Assembly (NCBI GenBank): GCA_013397935.1
Contig: VZRN01000568.1
Span: 82,896-146,895 of the forward strand
Direction of reading: 5' to 3'
Source of the DNA: Dasyornis broadbenti
Lineage: Eukaryota > Chordata > Aves > Passeriformes > Dasyornithidae
Length of the DNA: 64,000 nt
In this document: one piece after another, positions 1 through 11,400 of the stretch
Layout: each line of letters opens with the position of its first letter
Numbering within the stretch: position 1 is the stretch's first letter
The notes under the pieces: model-generated
Database searches by the model: none
Seen by the model: only the letters and a program-made list of their open reading frames with translations
What the model was told of the DNA's origin: nothing
Position numbers and translations under genes: made by a program

Positions 1-24
1 TCTGTGTTCTTTCTGTATCTTCAG

Positions 25-95
25 TGAAGCATTTAAAAGCTATATATCAGCCTACAGGCCCTACATGGAGGATATTTGGCTAGTGCAGTTACCAG
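25..95 (+). CDS. Possible additional OSMR exon (unconfirmed)
   Basis: A pyrimidine-rich acceptor (ending TTCAG at 24) and a donor (CCAG|gtaga at 96) bracket 71 nt. The only open frame reads EAFKSYISAYRPYMEDIWL and ends leaving one base, which is the phase the next firm OSMR exon at 346 needs. Against it, the peptide does not clearly look like the end of an FNIII domain, and a 71-nt exon starting in phase 2 is unlike the two-exon-per-domain plan of this receptor family. It may be chance. Confidence 0.25.
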
Positions 96-345
96 GTAGA
101 GTCCATGTCTAATATGAGAGCTAAACAAAGCTGTGATTATCAGTTACTGCTTTGTGCATTATGTGGATGCATGAAAAGGGTCTGTGGAGCTGACAGTTTT
201 TGTAGAGAACTTTGGCTTTGTTCCGCTTTTAAATACAAGTAAGATACAAACATAAACACCACATGGTAGTGTGGATTTTTCAAATTATAAGGGAAAACAC
301 TCTTGAAGAATATTGCAAGTTTAACTCGAATTTCCTTTCTTCCAG

Positions 346-525
346 CTCCTCGGCTTGACCCTATTGTGAATGAAGTTGACCTGACCTACAATTCAGTAAC
401 GCTGTCTTGGGATTATTATTTCACAAATGAGTCAGAGCCTGGTTTTATAAGAGGCTACCATGTTTATGTGTCACCTATACAAGGGAACTGCAACTTGAAA
501 GGATCAAAAAAGCACATTCTTCCAG
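346..525 (+). CDS. OSMR: OSMR exon: first half of membrane-proximal FNIII domain
   Basis: The acceptor ends TTCCAG at 345 and the donor is CCAG|gtaact at 526. The exon enters after one codon base and leaves one base, so both borders are phase 1, typical of FNIII domain borders. The peptide starts PRLDPIVNEVDLTYNSVTLS and continues WDYYF, with the buried Trp of strand B, then GYHVYVSP, an FNIII strand C signature. Confidence 0.9.
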
Positions 526-3500
526 GTAACTGAGGTCTCTAATACATAAAATTGTGTCATTGATACAGGTGAAAGACTTGTTGGTATTCCAGCATCTTAG
601 AAGGTTCACATTAGGCAGTCAGGCTGGTTCATTTGGCCATCTGTAGATGTCAACACCTGCTGCTTTTGATTCCTCTCTCTGTTTGAGGTGCTGGTAAGCA
701 GAAGTGATTCCTGGCTTTACAAAGATTTACAGCCCCTGTTGCCCATGACTCCTTTTTAGCAACAGAAAAGATTACTTTGGTACTACAGGAGGAGTTGTGC
801 CTCTTGTGATGTGAGTTCTGTATGAATTTTGAAAAACATCTGTTTGTGGTCAACTTGGATAAAAGTCATAAGAAGCATGTCAGTTCTATTAGGATTTGGG
901 CTATTTCAGAAACCGATGGGATACAATTTATTTCCTTCAAAACTGGAACACTGTATTAATTCCCCTTGTAAATTCTTTTCTAGTGAAAGTATTTGTGTGT
1001 GTGCTCTACAGTGGAGTTCCTTCAGCAGAACTGAGCTGTGAAGTGGCAGAAAGCCACATTTAAACTTTTGTATCAGACCTTTCTGTTCCGCATGCAAAAC
1101 TGCTCCAGATGGCTTTGCTCCATTATAATTTTCAGATGTTTCCAACATGTTGAAAGAATATATTCTATTTTTTTCCTTGCCTCTTCTTCTACTTGGGTCA
1201 TGTCCTGTATTCCTTCCGCTGATTAGACTAGTGCCAGGATGAAAAGCATAGTTTGAACTAAGGGAGGCTTATATAGAAGTTCCCATCAGAACGAAACTAA
1301 CCACATAAATACCATAATTCTGTAAGTAATCCCAGTTAGACTTTAAAAAGTTTAAATCGAAGATTTTCTGCTTCACTGCTTCTGCTAGGGGTGTGACTGA
1401 GAACAGCAGAAATAAGCTAACCCATTTCTCCCTGGGGTTTTGGAGTTGCACAATAGAGAGGCAAAAGAGCTTTTTTTTCAGGCAGACATTTCTTGCTTTT
1501 CATTATCTTCAAAGAAATTGACCTAAGCTTAAGGGCTACAGAATTCTATTAAAAATGGAAATGGCAAAACTCAAATCATTCTGGTAAAATGCTCTAGGAC
1601 AAAGAAATTAAAATAAACAGCTTCAGCCTTTGACAACGAGTTATTAGGTGTCTGCCAGAGGATGGGCAGTGCTGTGGACAGTCCAGTTAGAAGGGATGTG
1701 GGTTCAGCCCAGTGGCAGTGAGTCAGGATGCATCATCCTTCTCGGAAGAAATTGTGCAAATTACAAAGAAGGTGGGTTGCAAATGTTTTGTTGTTTCAGT
1801 TAAGTGGGTTTGTAGTATTTTGGGGATAATTTATTGAAACCTTTCAGTATCTAACAGGGGGCTTATAAAAAAGATGGAGAGAGACTTCTTACCAGGGCTT
1901 GTAGTGACAGGACAAGTGGTCGTGGTTTTAAACTGAAAGAGTGTAAGTTTAGATTAGATATTAGGAGAAAATTTACTGTGAGGGTAGTGAGGCACTGGCA
2001 CAGGTTGCCCAGAGAAGCTGGAGATGCCCCATGTCTGGAAGTGTTAAAGGCCAGGCTGGATGGGACTCTGAGCAACCTAGTCTAGTGGAAGGTGTTCCTG
2101 TCCACGGCAGGGGAGTTGGATTAGGTGATCTTTAGAGTCCCCTATAACCCAGAGCATTTTGTGATCCCATGATTCTATTTTATCTGCTTTTTCCGTTTTA
2201 GATGAATCAGAGCTATGCAAATACACAATTGAAAACCCAGAAGAAAAGAGATACACTGTGGAACACCTGATGTCAAACACAAAATACAAAGTAGCAGTTA
2301 AAGCATTTACAGGCGGAGGAGAGACTCCTATTGTTAACTTTAGACACATAGATACACCATATAACTGTGAGTACTGGCTATGGTTAATGTTTTCTAGCAG
2401 AAGGATGGGATGATTTAAAATGTTACAATAATCTTCTTTTCTCAAGGGAAGACATTGAATTCAATGCAACATGCACTTAAGAAAGAACCCAACTGAGAAA
2501 TGATATGTGCATACCAACATGGCATTTTGATACTTTTAAGTAGATAGGGTTTTTTCTAAATTTTAGGATGAGCCTAATTTACATCCTTATCAAACTCTTA
2601 TATCTGTCTGGGAAATAGCTCAATATATGTGCATTTGCATGCCTGGTGAGTCCTGTTTGTTAGAACTCGTTAGATAATTATATTTGGATTGAACTAGTTT
2701 TCTAATATAGGAAAACCTACAGACTTAATCCTGTATGGACTCAAAGAACTTCTAATGTTGATTCTTAATCTTATCAGTCTTTAAAACCATTGTCAGATCC
2801 ACTCCTTCATAAGCCAATACTGAAGGGTTGCAGGCATGGGCGCAGTAGTTTGCTAACTGGGCAGACTTGATCACCAAAGCAGAAGAGGAAATCACTTGCC
2901 CATAACTGTGTTCCCTTGAAAATACCAGTCAGCAGCCATGGTTGTGAAACTTGGGATCCAAATTGGAGATGTCTGGTTTAGAAAAACTTGTTGGGGTTGG
3001 AGGTGAAGGGGGAGGGACAGCAAAGAGGCAAGCACTGGCTTATGCAAGGAGACTCTGTGTTTTAGGCTAACTTCTAGAGCAGAGTCTAAACCATCATGGT
3101 ACCCTCACAGGCACAGTTTTGCCTCTAACACACAAGTTCTAGCTCCCATCAGCCAGCCAGACGTTTGTATATCCATGCAGAGAATTAAAACAAGAGCGTA
3201 ATTAACCCAAAAAAGATACAAGGAGAATGTAATGTGTGTATTCCCTGCTACGGTGTGTGGTAGGGACACACAAACTCCCTGGCACAGGGCAGGAGGGCAC
3301 TGGACAGGGTAGAGGGAGAGCAGGCACCAACTAGTGCTCCCGCTCAGCCACTTACAGCCTCAACTGTTTGTGAACAGCATACCCCAAAGCTATCTTCCAG
3401 CTCAAAGGAAATACTGAGATCCTTGTATCAGCATAATCCCAGGAGACTTGAACACTTGTGTAGCACTTCTCTAGCTATAGCCAATCCATAATGGAAGTAC

Positions 3501-5338
3501 AGATGTTGTTCACATCTCACAGTAAAAATCTGTCTTCTTTGGGGGTCTAAAAGAAAACCTAAAACAATACTTAAGTGGTGTTATTGCATTAACTTTTGGA
3601 AATTACTCTTACAGCTAAGGTGCCAATATGAGGGCAAATTAAAAGCAATTGAGTAGTTTAATTCTGGTAAAGGAAATCAAGGTCCAAAGGCTTACAGGTG
3701 TATCTCAGAACTTCCAGCCAAACTACCTTGCGACCGTGGAATACAGTTTTTACTGCTGAGTTAGTGGCAGGCATCCTATACAGACTTGAAGCTATTTTTG
3801 CCCCAGAAACTCAAGCTATATTGACTTTAACATGTGAGAAGTTAAAACCAAAATTTTAAAGTATTTTTCTTTCACAGCAAACATGCTGTACTTAGTATTC
3901 CTGCTATTGGTTGTTCCAACTGTAGTTGCAGCTATATGCCACTGGAAGATGAAGTGGTAAGTTGTGATGCATGTTTGTATTGTAGACAGAGAACATTAAT
4001 CTAATTCACAAACCACTGCTGCAGCATGTTGCTTCCAGCCTTTTGTAAGGCCTCATTTGTTTCCTCCTTTGGCTGTCTGTTTGTGTGGATGTTTTAAGTA
4101 CTTGGCTTGTGACATTTCTGAGACGCTGGTCATCTGCTGCTGTGCCATTGTACATCTACATGTGACTTCTGCTGGTAGAGTGTGTTTGGATAAGAGAAAA
4201 AAAAAAAAAAAGTCATTTTTTTCTCTCTTATTTCCAGGGTGAAGGAGTGCTGCTGTCCTGTAATACCTAGTCCTAACAAGAGCAAAGTGCTGTCATTCAA
4301 AGAGTTTAAGGTAAGATCCCAGAAAATCTAAAGTTTTTAATTCATCTATTCTTGCTTAGTAGACTTCCAAAAAGATATTGTTCTTGTGTTGACTACATTT
4401 AAAAATTAACTTCTTGTCAGTTGTGTGTTGACTACACTTAATCATCATACAAAATTTAGCACAGTTTAATATTACCTTGTGGGGCTGCTAGCGTCCACTG
4501 GACATTAAGATGAGAGCAAGGAGCCAAGTACACCTAACAGCCTCTGCTGCTGTCTTCCAGTTGCTTCTGGCTCAGACTAAAACCAGCACACATCAAAAAC
4601 CTGGCAAAGTGTAGAGGGGCACGGTTCTTTCTTCAAATATAATCATCATGAGTTTACATAAAAAAGAAATCTCTAAATAAATGGTCTGATAAATTTCACA
4701 TAAAATACAGCTTCCATTGAACATCTTCTACATAAGTTTTCCTTCAAATTCAGGTATTTGAAAAGCGCAAACTATAAAAAATATGTAAGACCATATTAGA
4801 ACTCCTTGGAGTAATCGCTCCCTTTCCTCTACTCTGGGCTTCTTTCATTGAGTAATTTTTTTGTTAAATAATTTTCTTGTAGATTGGTTCTGAGAAAGTG
4901 CTGAAGATAAGTGACTGCACTCCTGATATGCTAGCCATGGACAGTAAGGCCGAAGTTCAGAAATTACATCCCGTTACCTGGAGCCCATTATCTTCAACAT
5001 CAACTGAAGATAAAATTGATGGTCACAATTCTTCCTGGATTTACACTACTGAAAATGTAGCAAGAGAATTTCCACCCGCACCTACAACTCAAAATCATAC
5101 TTGCTTTGAAAATTTTGCTTATTTTTCTCCTCTTGAGGCTGAATCTGATCCCTACCAAATACCGGAGACACTGGAAGCAAACCAGACAGATCTGGCAGTG
5201 GTACTGTACCAGCCACACTGCTATTTAGATATTTTTCATGAACATGCAGCCTCAACCACCAGAGAAACAGCTGAGAGAAAGAATAGTCAGAGATACATCA
5301 CACAAACAGATGTATGCTGCCTGGAGGGGAGGCTGTGA
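346..5338 (+). CDS. OSMR: OSMR 3' part: last FNIII domain, transmembrane helix, cytoplasmic tail
   Basis: This is the C-terminal portion of the oncostatin M receptor beta subunit, a type I cytokine receptor that pairs with gp130 (or IL31RA in mammals) and signals through JAKs and STAT3. Coding exons are 346-525, 2202-2366, 3878-3956, 4238-4310 and 4883-5338. All introns are GT-AG and the phases agree (1,1,2,0), giving one open frame ending at TGA 5336-5338. The order is an FNIII domain, a hydrophobic helix (LYLVFLLLVVPTVVAAI), WKMKW, a Box 1 proline motif (PVIPSPNKS) and a tail with SDCTPDML and CFENFAYF, which resemble human OSMR SDCIPD and CFENLTY. Being next to RICTOR and convergent with it matches human 5p13. 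LIFR is the main alternative, but the tail favours OSMR. The N-terminal ectodomain lies left of the window. Confidence 0.9.
526..2201 (+). other. OSMR: OSMR intron
   Basis: Apart from the CR1 fragment at 1835-2180 I see no feature. Small open frames on both strands lack any recognisable protein similarity. Confidence 0.85.
1835..2180 (+). mobile_element. CR1 LINE 3' fragment
   Basis: The segment runs from AAACCTTTCAGTATCTAAC through TAGTGACAGGACAAG, TTAGATTAGATATTAGGAG, AGGCACTGGCACAGGTTGCC and TTGGATTAGGTGATCTTTAG, ending CCCATGATTCTATTT. These are the order and wording of the avian CR1 3' end, including the ATTCTATG-type terminal repeat. It lies in the OSMR intron 526-2201, in sense orientation, ending about 21 bp before exon 2202. 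Confidence 0.9.
2202..2366 (+). CDS. OSMR: OSMR exon: second half of membrane-proximal FNIII domain
   Basis: The acceptor is CCGTTTTAG at 2201 and the donor AACT|gtgagt at 2367. The peptide contains CKYTIENPEEKRYTVEHL and NTKYKVAVKAFTGGGETP, the E, F and G strands of an FNIII fold with the conserved Tyr of the tyrosine corner. A CR1 LINE ends about 21 bp upstream of this exon. Confidence 0.9.
2367..3877 (+). other. OSMR: OSMR intron before the transmembrane exon
   Basis: No repeat family, RNA gene or coding segment was recognised in this 1.5-kb intron. The other OSMR introns (3957-4237 and 4311-4882) are also empty apart from the A-run at 4197-4211. Confidence 0.8.
3878..3956 (+). CDS. OSMR: OSMR exon: transmembrane segment
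   Basis: The acceptor TTTCACAG ends at 3877 and the donor is TG|gtaagt at 3957. The exon encodes a single hydrophobic stretch of about 18-20 residues (MLYLVFLLLVVPTVVAAI), then CHWKMKW. The basic residues after the helix mark the cytoplasmic side. Confidence 0.9.
4238..4310 (+). CDS. OSMR: OSMR exon: juxtamembrane Box 1
   Basis: The acceptor is TTATTTCCAG at 4237 and the donor TTTAAG|gtaaga at 4311. It encodes WVKECCCPVIPSPNKSKVL and SFKEFK. The spaced prolines PVIPSP are the Box 1 motif that docks JAK1/JAK2 in this family (family knowledge). A run of about 15 A residues (4197-4211) sits just upstream of the polypyrimidine tract. Confidence 0.9.
4883..5338 (+). CDS. OSMR: OSMR terminal coding exon: cytoplasmic tail and stop
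   Basis: The acceptor is TTTTCTTGTAG at 4882. The frame runs 151 codons to TGA at 5336-5338. The tail contains SDCTPDML (like human SDCIPD), TCFENFAYFSPLE (like human CFENLTY) and, near the end, QRYITQTD. YITQ is a YxxQ STAT3-docking motif. From Box 1 to stop the tail is about 175 residues, somewhat shorter than the roughly 210 of human OSMR. A second open frame, offset by one base, overlaps the end and runs to 5501. Confidence 0.88.
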   Translation: MGSEKVLKISDCTPDMLAMDSKAEVQKLHPVTWSPLSSTSTEDKIDGHNSSWIYTTENVAREFPPAPTTQNHTCFENFAYFSPLEAESDPYQIPETLEANQTDLAVVLYQPHCYLDIFHEHAASTTRETAERKNSQRYITQTDVCCLEGRL

Positions 5339-8255
5339 TGTTCTGTCCTCGAGTGGGTCTGTCCAGTGTTTGGTTACACAATATAATGGAGAACTTCTAA
5401 AACCACAACAACTTCTTTTGATTAGGGCTCTCACAAGTCCAACTGCCCTACTTCCATTAACACAGCAAAGCTGTTGTTTCTGGACTAGTTTTGAGTACTG
5501 ACTTGAACACAGGAATTATGTGTGCTGTGGTTCCATTAAAAGTTATGGGCATTATATAAGACTTACAGGCTGGTTTGTGGCCTGTATTATGCAGAAAGTT
5601 ACAGCACAGCAGTTTGTCATAGCTTGATGCAGAGAATTTCTGTGTTTTGCAGAGACTTAACATTTACTCATAAAGTAGAGGAGCAAGTTAAACAAAGGGG
5701 AAGATTGTTCTGCTCTAGGGGTGTATTTCTCATGCAGTGTAGTCTGGCCACCCCACCCAGTGGCTACTGTGCTGCTGGGTGTGGAGCACTACTCAGCGCA
5801 GTCATGCTTGCAGCTGGGTTGTATTTTCTCTCTCTCAAACGATGTAAGGAATCCTGATGGAAGTGTTACCTGTGCACAGTGGGGCACATTCCTAGAAGAT
5901 TGGAAGGAACTTTGACTTCTCCAGGAGTGCTGCCAACAGCACCCAAATCCAGTGATCATCCTGCTTTTACTTCACCTATCTTGTAACTACACTTGATGGG
6001 CGAAAGAGCACAGAAAACATTTTTTTGTAGGAAAGACCCTGCTTCCATTCCTCATCACTGGGGCTCCTCACACTTCCGCCTTCTCTGCCTGAAAGAACAA
6101 CCCTTTAAAATCATCTTCACTACACATTAAAGAGATGGAGTTAAGTGGAAAGGAGTTACTTTCCCAGAAGGACAGCTGTTAGCAGAGGTGGTACCATGGC
6201 ACAGTCTCCCTGCTTGTGCACATGAACTGAACTTTTGGCATTAACCCCTGTACTTCCATAACAAGCCCCAACCAACCAACCAACCAGGCTGGTCAGAAGC
6301 ACAGGTGTATGAATCCTATTTGTGAAGAACATCATATTCAGGCTGCATACCAGATAAATCTCACAACACTACTTTTGCATGTGTTAAACAAAAAAAACCC
6401 ACGAAAAATATTTATTGTAACACTCAGACTCTCTACAGTAGGCAGCAATGCATTTGGCCTTTCATTTTGATTTCAGAAAGTCGTACATTTGTAATGAAGC
6501 ACTATACTTAAGATTGTAGCTGAAAGTCTCATCAGGTTTACCTCCTTAGTGCACAAAGAACCCTTTGGTTTTGCCTCCTGATGTTTGGAATCTGTCACAA
6601 ATAGATAGTTTCAACTGAAGAGCACAAAGCAGTTCTCAAAGGTGAAAATAATGAAAGGTGCCTGACAATTTGGTATTCAGCTAGCTTGCTAAAATGTAGT
6701 TACTTGCTTTCCCTTTGTTTAGCTAGCTAATCACACTTCCTGAAAACGAGGCAGCTGCAGACAGAATTGAGTTCTGATACTGAACCACATTTACTTTACG
6801 TACTGTTGCTTATTGTTGTAATGTTGTAATGTTGTAGATATTATTGTAATGCCCAATAGCTGTGTTGCAATAGGAAAACCAGTAAGGCCTTGCATAGCCC
6901 TATGGGCTGAGACAAGCACTGGCTACAAAGAGAAGGGGAAGTCTTCAGTGAGAAGGGGAGGTACAAAGACACATAGAGATGGGTAGCTGTGGTTGGAGGT
7001 GTCCAGTGCAGACTGTGCTGTGTCCATGTGTGTGCTGTGCATGAGTGCAGGTGGCTCACAGACTGATTTGCGAAGTAGAGTTTGCAGCATTGTCCTTTCT
7101 TTCAGCCTCCAGCCAGCAGAGTAAGGAAACCTGGCTGGGAACATTGTGCTGAAGGGCAGAGAACAGGGAGGTTAAGGGAGAAGGCTGATGCTATTTGATG
7201 GATACATCCCAGGGAAACTTCCTCCCTTTACCTTAACCTCTTCTCTGAGTTACAATGAATTTGAAAGCTTGATACCACAGTACCTTTACAGCTGGGAACA
7301 TTTCCTTCTCCACAGTGCTTCATCACATCATACGTACTTGGTGTAGCTTAAAAGTTTTACACGGCTGGAAAACAGTCCAGTAAACAGAAGGGAGCTGTTC
7401 TGTCACTACCAATACAAAACATCTGAGCTTTGCATTTCAGAAAAAGGCCTGTTTATTCTAAAATATTGAAAAGGTATCCTAAGAGTTACGTAGCTAAGGA
7501 ATTCTGATATAGATGTCAGTCAAAGAAATCAGACTATTCCACAAGACATTTTAAATTTTGACATTGCTGCAGTTCCTCATGCCAGACAGGACAGCTACAA
7601 CCAAGCACAATTCCCTGCTTTGAAAAAGCTGCTGTCACTGGTTTGACTGCAGCAATTCTGCCCAGTAAGTGAGTGAAGGGGTGTGACAGTGTGCGGGTTC
7701 AGCCAGTTGTGCCTTCCTGATGGGGGAGTGAGACACATGGGCCTGCTGAGTTCCCACCTCTCAGGCTCTTGGTCCCTCCCAGGTGGATCCTGCTCTGATG
7801 CAATTCCATTATCTGGATGCAGGAACACACTTGACCACCTTCCAGATTGCTGGGTGAGGGAAAGAGAAGCCAACTCCTCTTTCTCTGTAACCCCTTCTGC
7901 TTCCTGGGCTTGACGGGTGGTGTTTTGTGAAACCTCCTGTGTATAAAAGCAGAGAAACAGAGTATTCAGGAAACATAATGCCTTTGTACCAGTCAAAGGG
8001 TACAGTCCAGGCATCAGAACTGAACATTAGAGAAGTATTCTGGCATGAGTGGGAAGCCTGTATAATTTTTATCTATTAAAACATCTGTCTTGCATTAATG
8101 GTTGAATGAGTTCAAAATTGCAATCCTCCTTGTTTATAATTCAGCTTCCACAGCTGTTGTTGAAATGCTAATACTTAGACCATAATATAATACAAAATCA
8201 TACTCAGTATCAGTATGTTACATTTTTTAAATAAAAATAGTGTGTGAGCTATCAA
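5339..8255 (+). other. OSMR: OSMR 3' untranslated region (probable)
   Basis: There is no coding signal between the OSMR stop and the convergent end of RICTOR. The stretch has small tandem repeats (CCAA units near 6268-6286; GTTGTAAT units at 6815-6836) and a UATTTAT-type AU-rich patch near 6408. The end is set by AATAAA at 8230-8235, with an alternative at 8364-8369. The exact end is inferred; long open frames on either strand here do not resemble any protein. Confidence 0.6.
8230..8235 (+). promoter_or_regulatory. OSMR: Candidate OSMR polyadenylation signal AATAAA
   Basis: This is a canonical hexamer followed by GTGTGTGAG and a T-rich tract (CTCTTTTTATCTT) about 30 bp downstream, a reasonable downstream element. 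It is the first perfect + strand AATAAA seen after the stop codon. Confidence 0.5.
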
Positions 8256-8363
8256 AGAGTCTCTTTTTATCTTACAAAGCATTAATATAAAATATATTTT
8301 TGACAAAAAATTTATTTAGGAAGCTTCTGATTGTTCTAGTTAACCAATAACTTACAAATATAA

Positions 8364-8369
8364 ATAAAA
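8364..8369 (+). promoter_or_regulatory. OSMR: Alternative OSMR polyadenylation signal AATAAA
   Basis: A second + strand AATAAA lies 134 bp after the first. If used, the OSMR transcript would end within about 50 bp of the RICTOR end. Confidence 0.3.
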
Positions 8370-8419
8370 TTCCAAACCCTTTCTAGTGCTGAGAGGTACA
8401 TATGAGACCAGAACAGCTA

Positions 8420-11400
8420 TAAGAAGTTTAAGTACATTTTATTAACAATGCATCCCTTTGATAAGACTACGCTTCAGGAGGCCTTTAATGCTCATTGACA
8501 TGAACTGTACACAGTATACAAAACAAAACAAAAAAAAAAGAAAAAGAAAAACACAAAAAAATCAAGGTGGGCAATACCATTTTGGGACAAGCCTCTGTTT
8601 AAATTATACACAGCTCAATGCAATATTCTTACGTAAAATATATAAATACTTTTTCTTTCTATGTTACAGGTATACAATATAAATCAGATTTCAATGTCTG
8701 TTCAGTGACCTACAAACACTAGAACCTCCAAATACGTAGCAGCGTATTACTAAACAAAAAAAAAACAAAGACCACACAGTAAGGGAGAGTAAGTACTGAG
8801 ATATTTCTTGATCCCTTCCCTCAGATCAGAATGATTAATTTAGGTAATCTCTTGTAATGCAGTTTTAGGGATGCTGACAGCCCAGTATTGGAACAATTTT
8901 TCAATTAATTTTACAAAGTGTAAAGCCTTTTTCCCCTTTAGACATAGCATCTTGTGCTGAAACACCCTATTCTGTGGCAAAATTACACGGTTACATTTTT
9001 TGGCATAAATTACATATTGCAAATAAAATATTTTATTTTAATAAGCAACTCAAGCAAAATGTGCAATTTCTGCATGCTGTGGCATTGCTGTCCATCTACG
9101 CTACAAAAATAGCCCAAGAAAATCCACATTCTTTAATGAATATAAATCTGTTGAAAACAAAACTATCCAGGGAACCAGCATCAGGAGTTAAACAAAAACC
9201 AAGGAGATTGGAGACCACCAGAAAAATAACAACATGGTTTCTAGCATGTCCTCAGAAATCATTTACAGTTCTAAGATTTTGCTCTCACATCATATACCTT
9301 TCATAAACACATGATAATAGAAGTGTGACTTAAAAAAAAAGAAGTTGCTGGACCTGCTTTCAATCGGTTCCAGTGAAGTTCAGAGGAACAGGACTGCGGG
9401 GAGGTGAGCAGGACCTCAGAGATGTTCCAGAGCCTGGTGAGAATTCTTCTGCTCTGATTGGTCCACCTGAGGAATTCTCATGTTCTCTTACAAGCTTTTC
9501 CAGCTTCCTGCAGCCCAAACAGCCAAATACCAAGTCCAGGACACAGACTGCAAAGCAGCAACTCTTCCATCCCTCACTCAGTTTTGGTTATTGTCTGTTT
9601 CTTGAACAGCTACCTTACTCTTCAAGCACCTAGTAAAGGTGCTTTGGTTTTGTTTTCAGTCTCACAGCAAACCACAACTCTTTCAAGACCACTATATATG
9701 TTTCAAAATAAAATGAGAAAAAGACAAGCAGGATTCTCACAGGCGCCTTATAAGTTTGTAAGGATAGATTACAAACTCACTGTGCTGAGCCACTACACCC
9801 TAAACTACTGAATGGTTTAGAATTCCACTTCGGGGAAAAAACACCACCACCCTGCAAAGAGAGCCCATTTAGGGTAGGTTTGTCAGATGTCAGTCAAGTA
9901 AGAACTGTCAGATAAGGAAAATCACCTGTTTCAAGCACATCATGCCAGGGGCCCCACATACAAGTTGCGAACTTCAAAGCCTGCCCATTTCCAGCTCCAA
10001 GTGATGTCCACAACAGCTGGGAGCATTCTGCATCTCTGTATTTCAGAGAGGTGAGAAGTTCTCTCTCTCCAAAACAGGACCCTCAGCAACCAGCCTTGTC
10101 TTCCTTCCCTCCCTCCATGGAGAGGACTGGGCCCTCATGGAGGTGCCTGGGTGCCTGTCAGTCAGCACTCTGCCCTTTGGAAAGGGCTCCCCTTTCCCCT
10201 GACTGTAAAAGCAGTCTAAGAGAATCAGACAGCTGATGCATTAGGCTAATTGTGACTGGTTCCACCAGCAGCCCCTCCTTCCCACAACAGTTTCTGCCTC
10301 TGAGCTGTGTGTAAGCAAGTTGAGTCCTTGAAGAGCTTTATTTGCCACAGCAACCAAACTGCATTTGTGTCTAGTGTAAGTGAATGCTACACACATTATC
10401 ATTTATTGAGCAGTATCACCAATCACTCAGACTGGAAATATAAAAAGTGGGTGGTCTGTCAGCTTCCCTAGGAGAGGTGGAAGAGATTTTTTTATTAGGG
10501 CTAATAAAAGCACAATCATTATTTACTACAGCTTTCTTTCAAAGTTTTATCATGATACAAATAAAACCCCAAAATAAGAACTTAGAAAGGGACATTTGAA
10601 AAAAAGAGAGCTATAGAATTAGAAATTCACAGTTTATAACTAAGCCAATAAAAATTTCCTTCAAAAACAGTATCCCCTTCATTTGCCAATTAAAGTGAAA
10701 CATTGATGTGAGCTTAATGTCAGTGTGTAAATTAATTTTCTAGAAATGTATGTTATGTACAATACAGACTTTACATCCTTGATGCATATTTGTTGAAATC
10801 TACTGACACTCATACACTTTCAGAAGAAAAATCACGCTTTATAACTGAATTTGCAGCCATAATTTTTTATGTCAAGTTTCTGTTGTCATGGATCCCCACA
10901 CAAGCAAGTAATTCAGAACACATGAGCATTTCAGAATGGAGATTCTTTAAAAAGTACATTTGCTTACCTTTTTATAATCAGAGGCCTTCCTATGATGCTT
11001 TTTACATTAAGTGCTATGGGTTAAGCTTAACAAATGAACAGAGGTGGGTTTTTTAAATACAGGTGATAAAACTTGGTTTTTTTGCCTTAACTGCAGAAAA
11101 ATAACATGGAGTTTTTTGATGTAACCCCATTTAGTTATTAAAACAAATCTCTTCTACTCTAGCCTAACTGAGGTAGTGTTTGAAACTACTGTATAACACG
11201 CTATCCCCATTTGTGGGAAAACTACATTATTTTCCTTTGGAGTTTATACCACTATTTGGTCTACTGTGATTGACATTTTGGTTTTACAGAAGCATTTATT
11301 TCTTATGAGCAGAAGTCCAATAGTTACTGGTGTGGTGTGTTTTCTAAACATTTGAAACATATCTTGCCACATAGATGTATTATTTGTGTCAATGACCACA

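Noticed and set aside
7595..8014. 139-codon open frame on the - strand in the OSMR 3' UTR.
   Set aside because: No recognisable domain, no splice context and no similarity to any protein I know; best explained by chance in a locally GC-richer stretch.
9373..9811. Two overlapping + strand open frames in the RICTOR 3' UTR.
   Set aside because: They are antisense to the RICTOR transcript, have no family similarity and no promoter or splice evidence.
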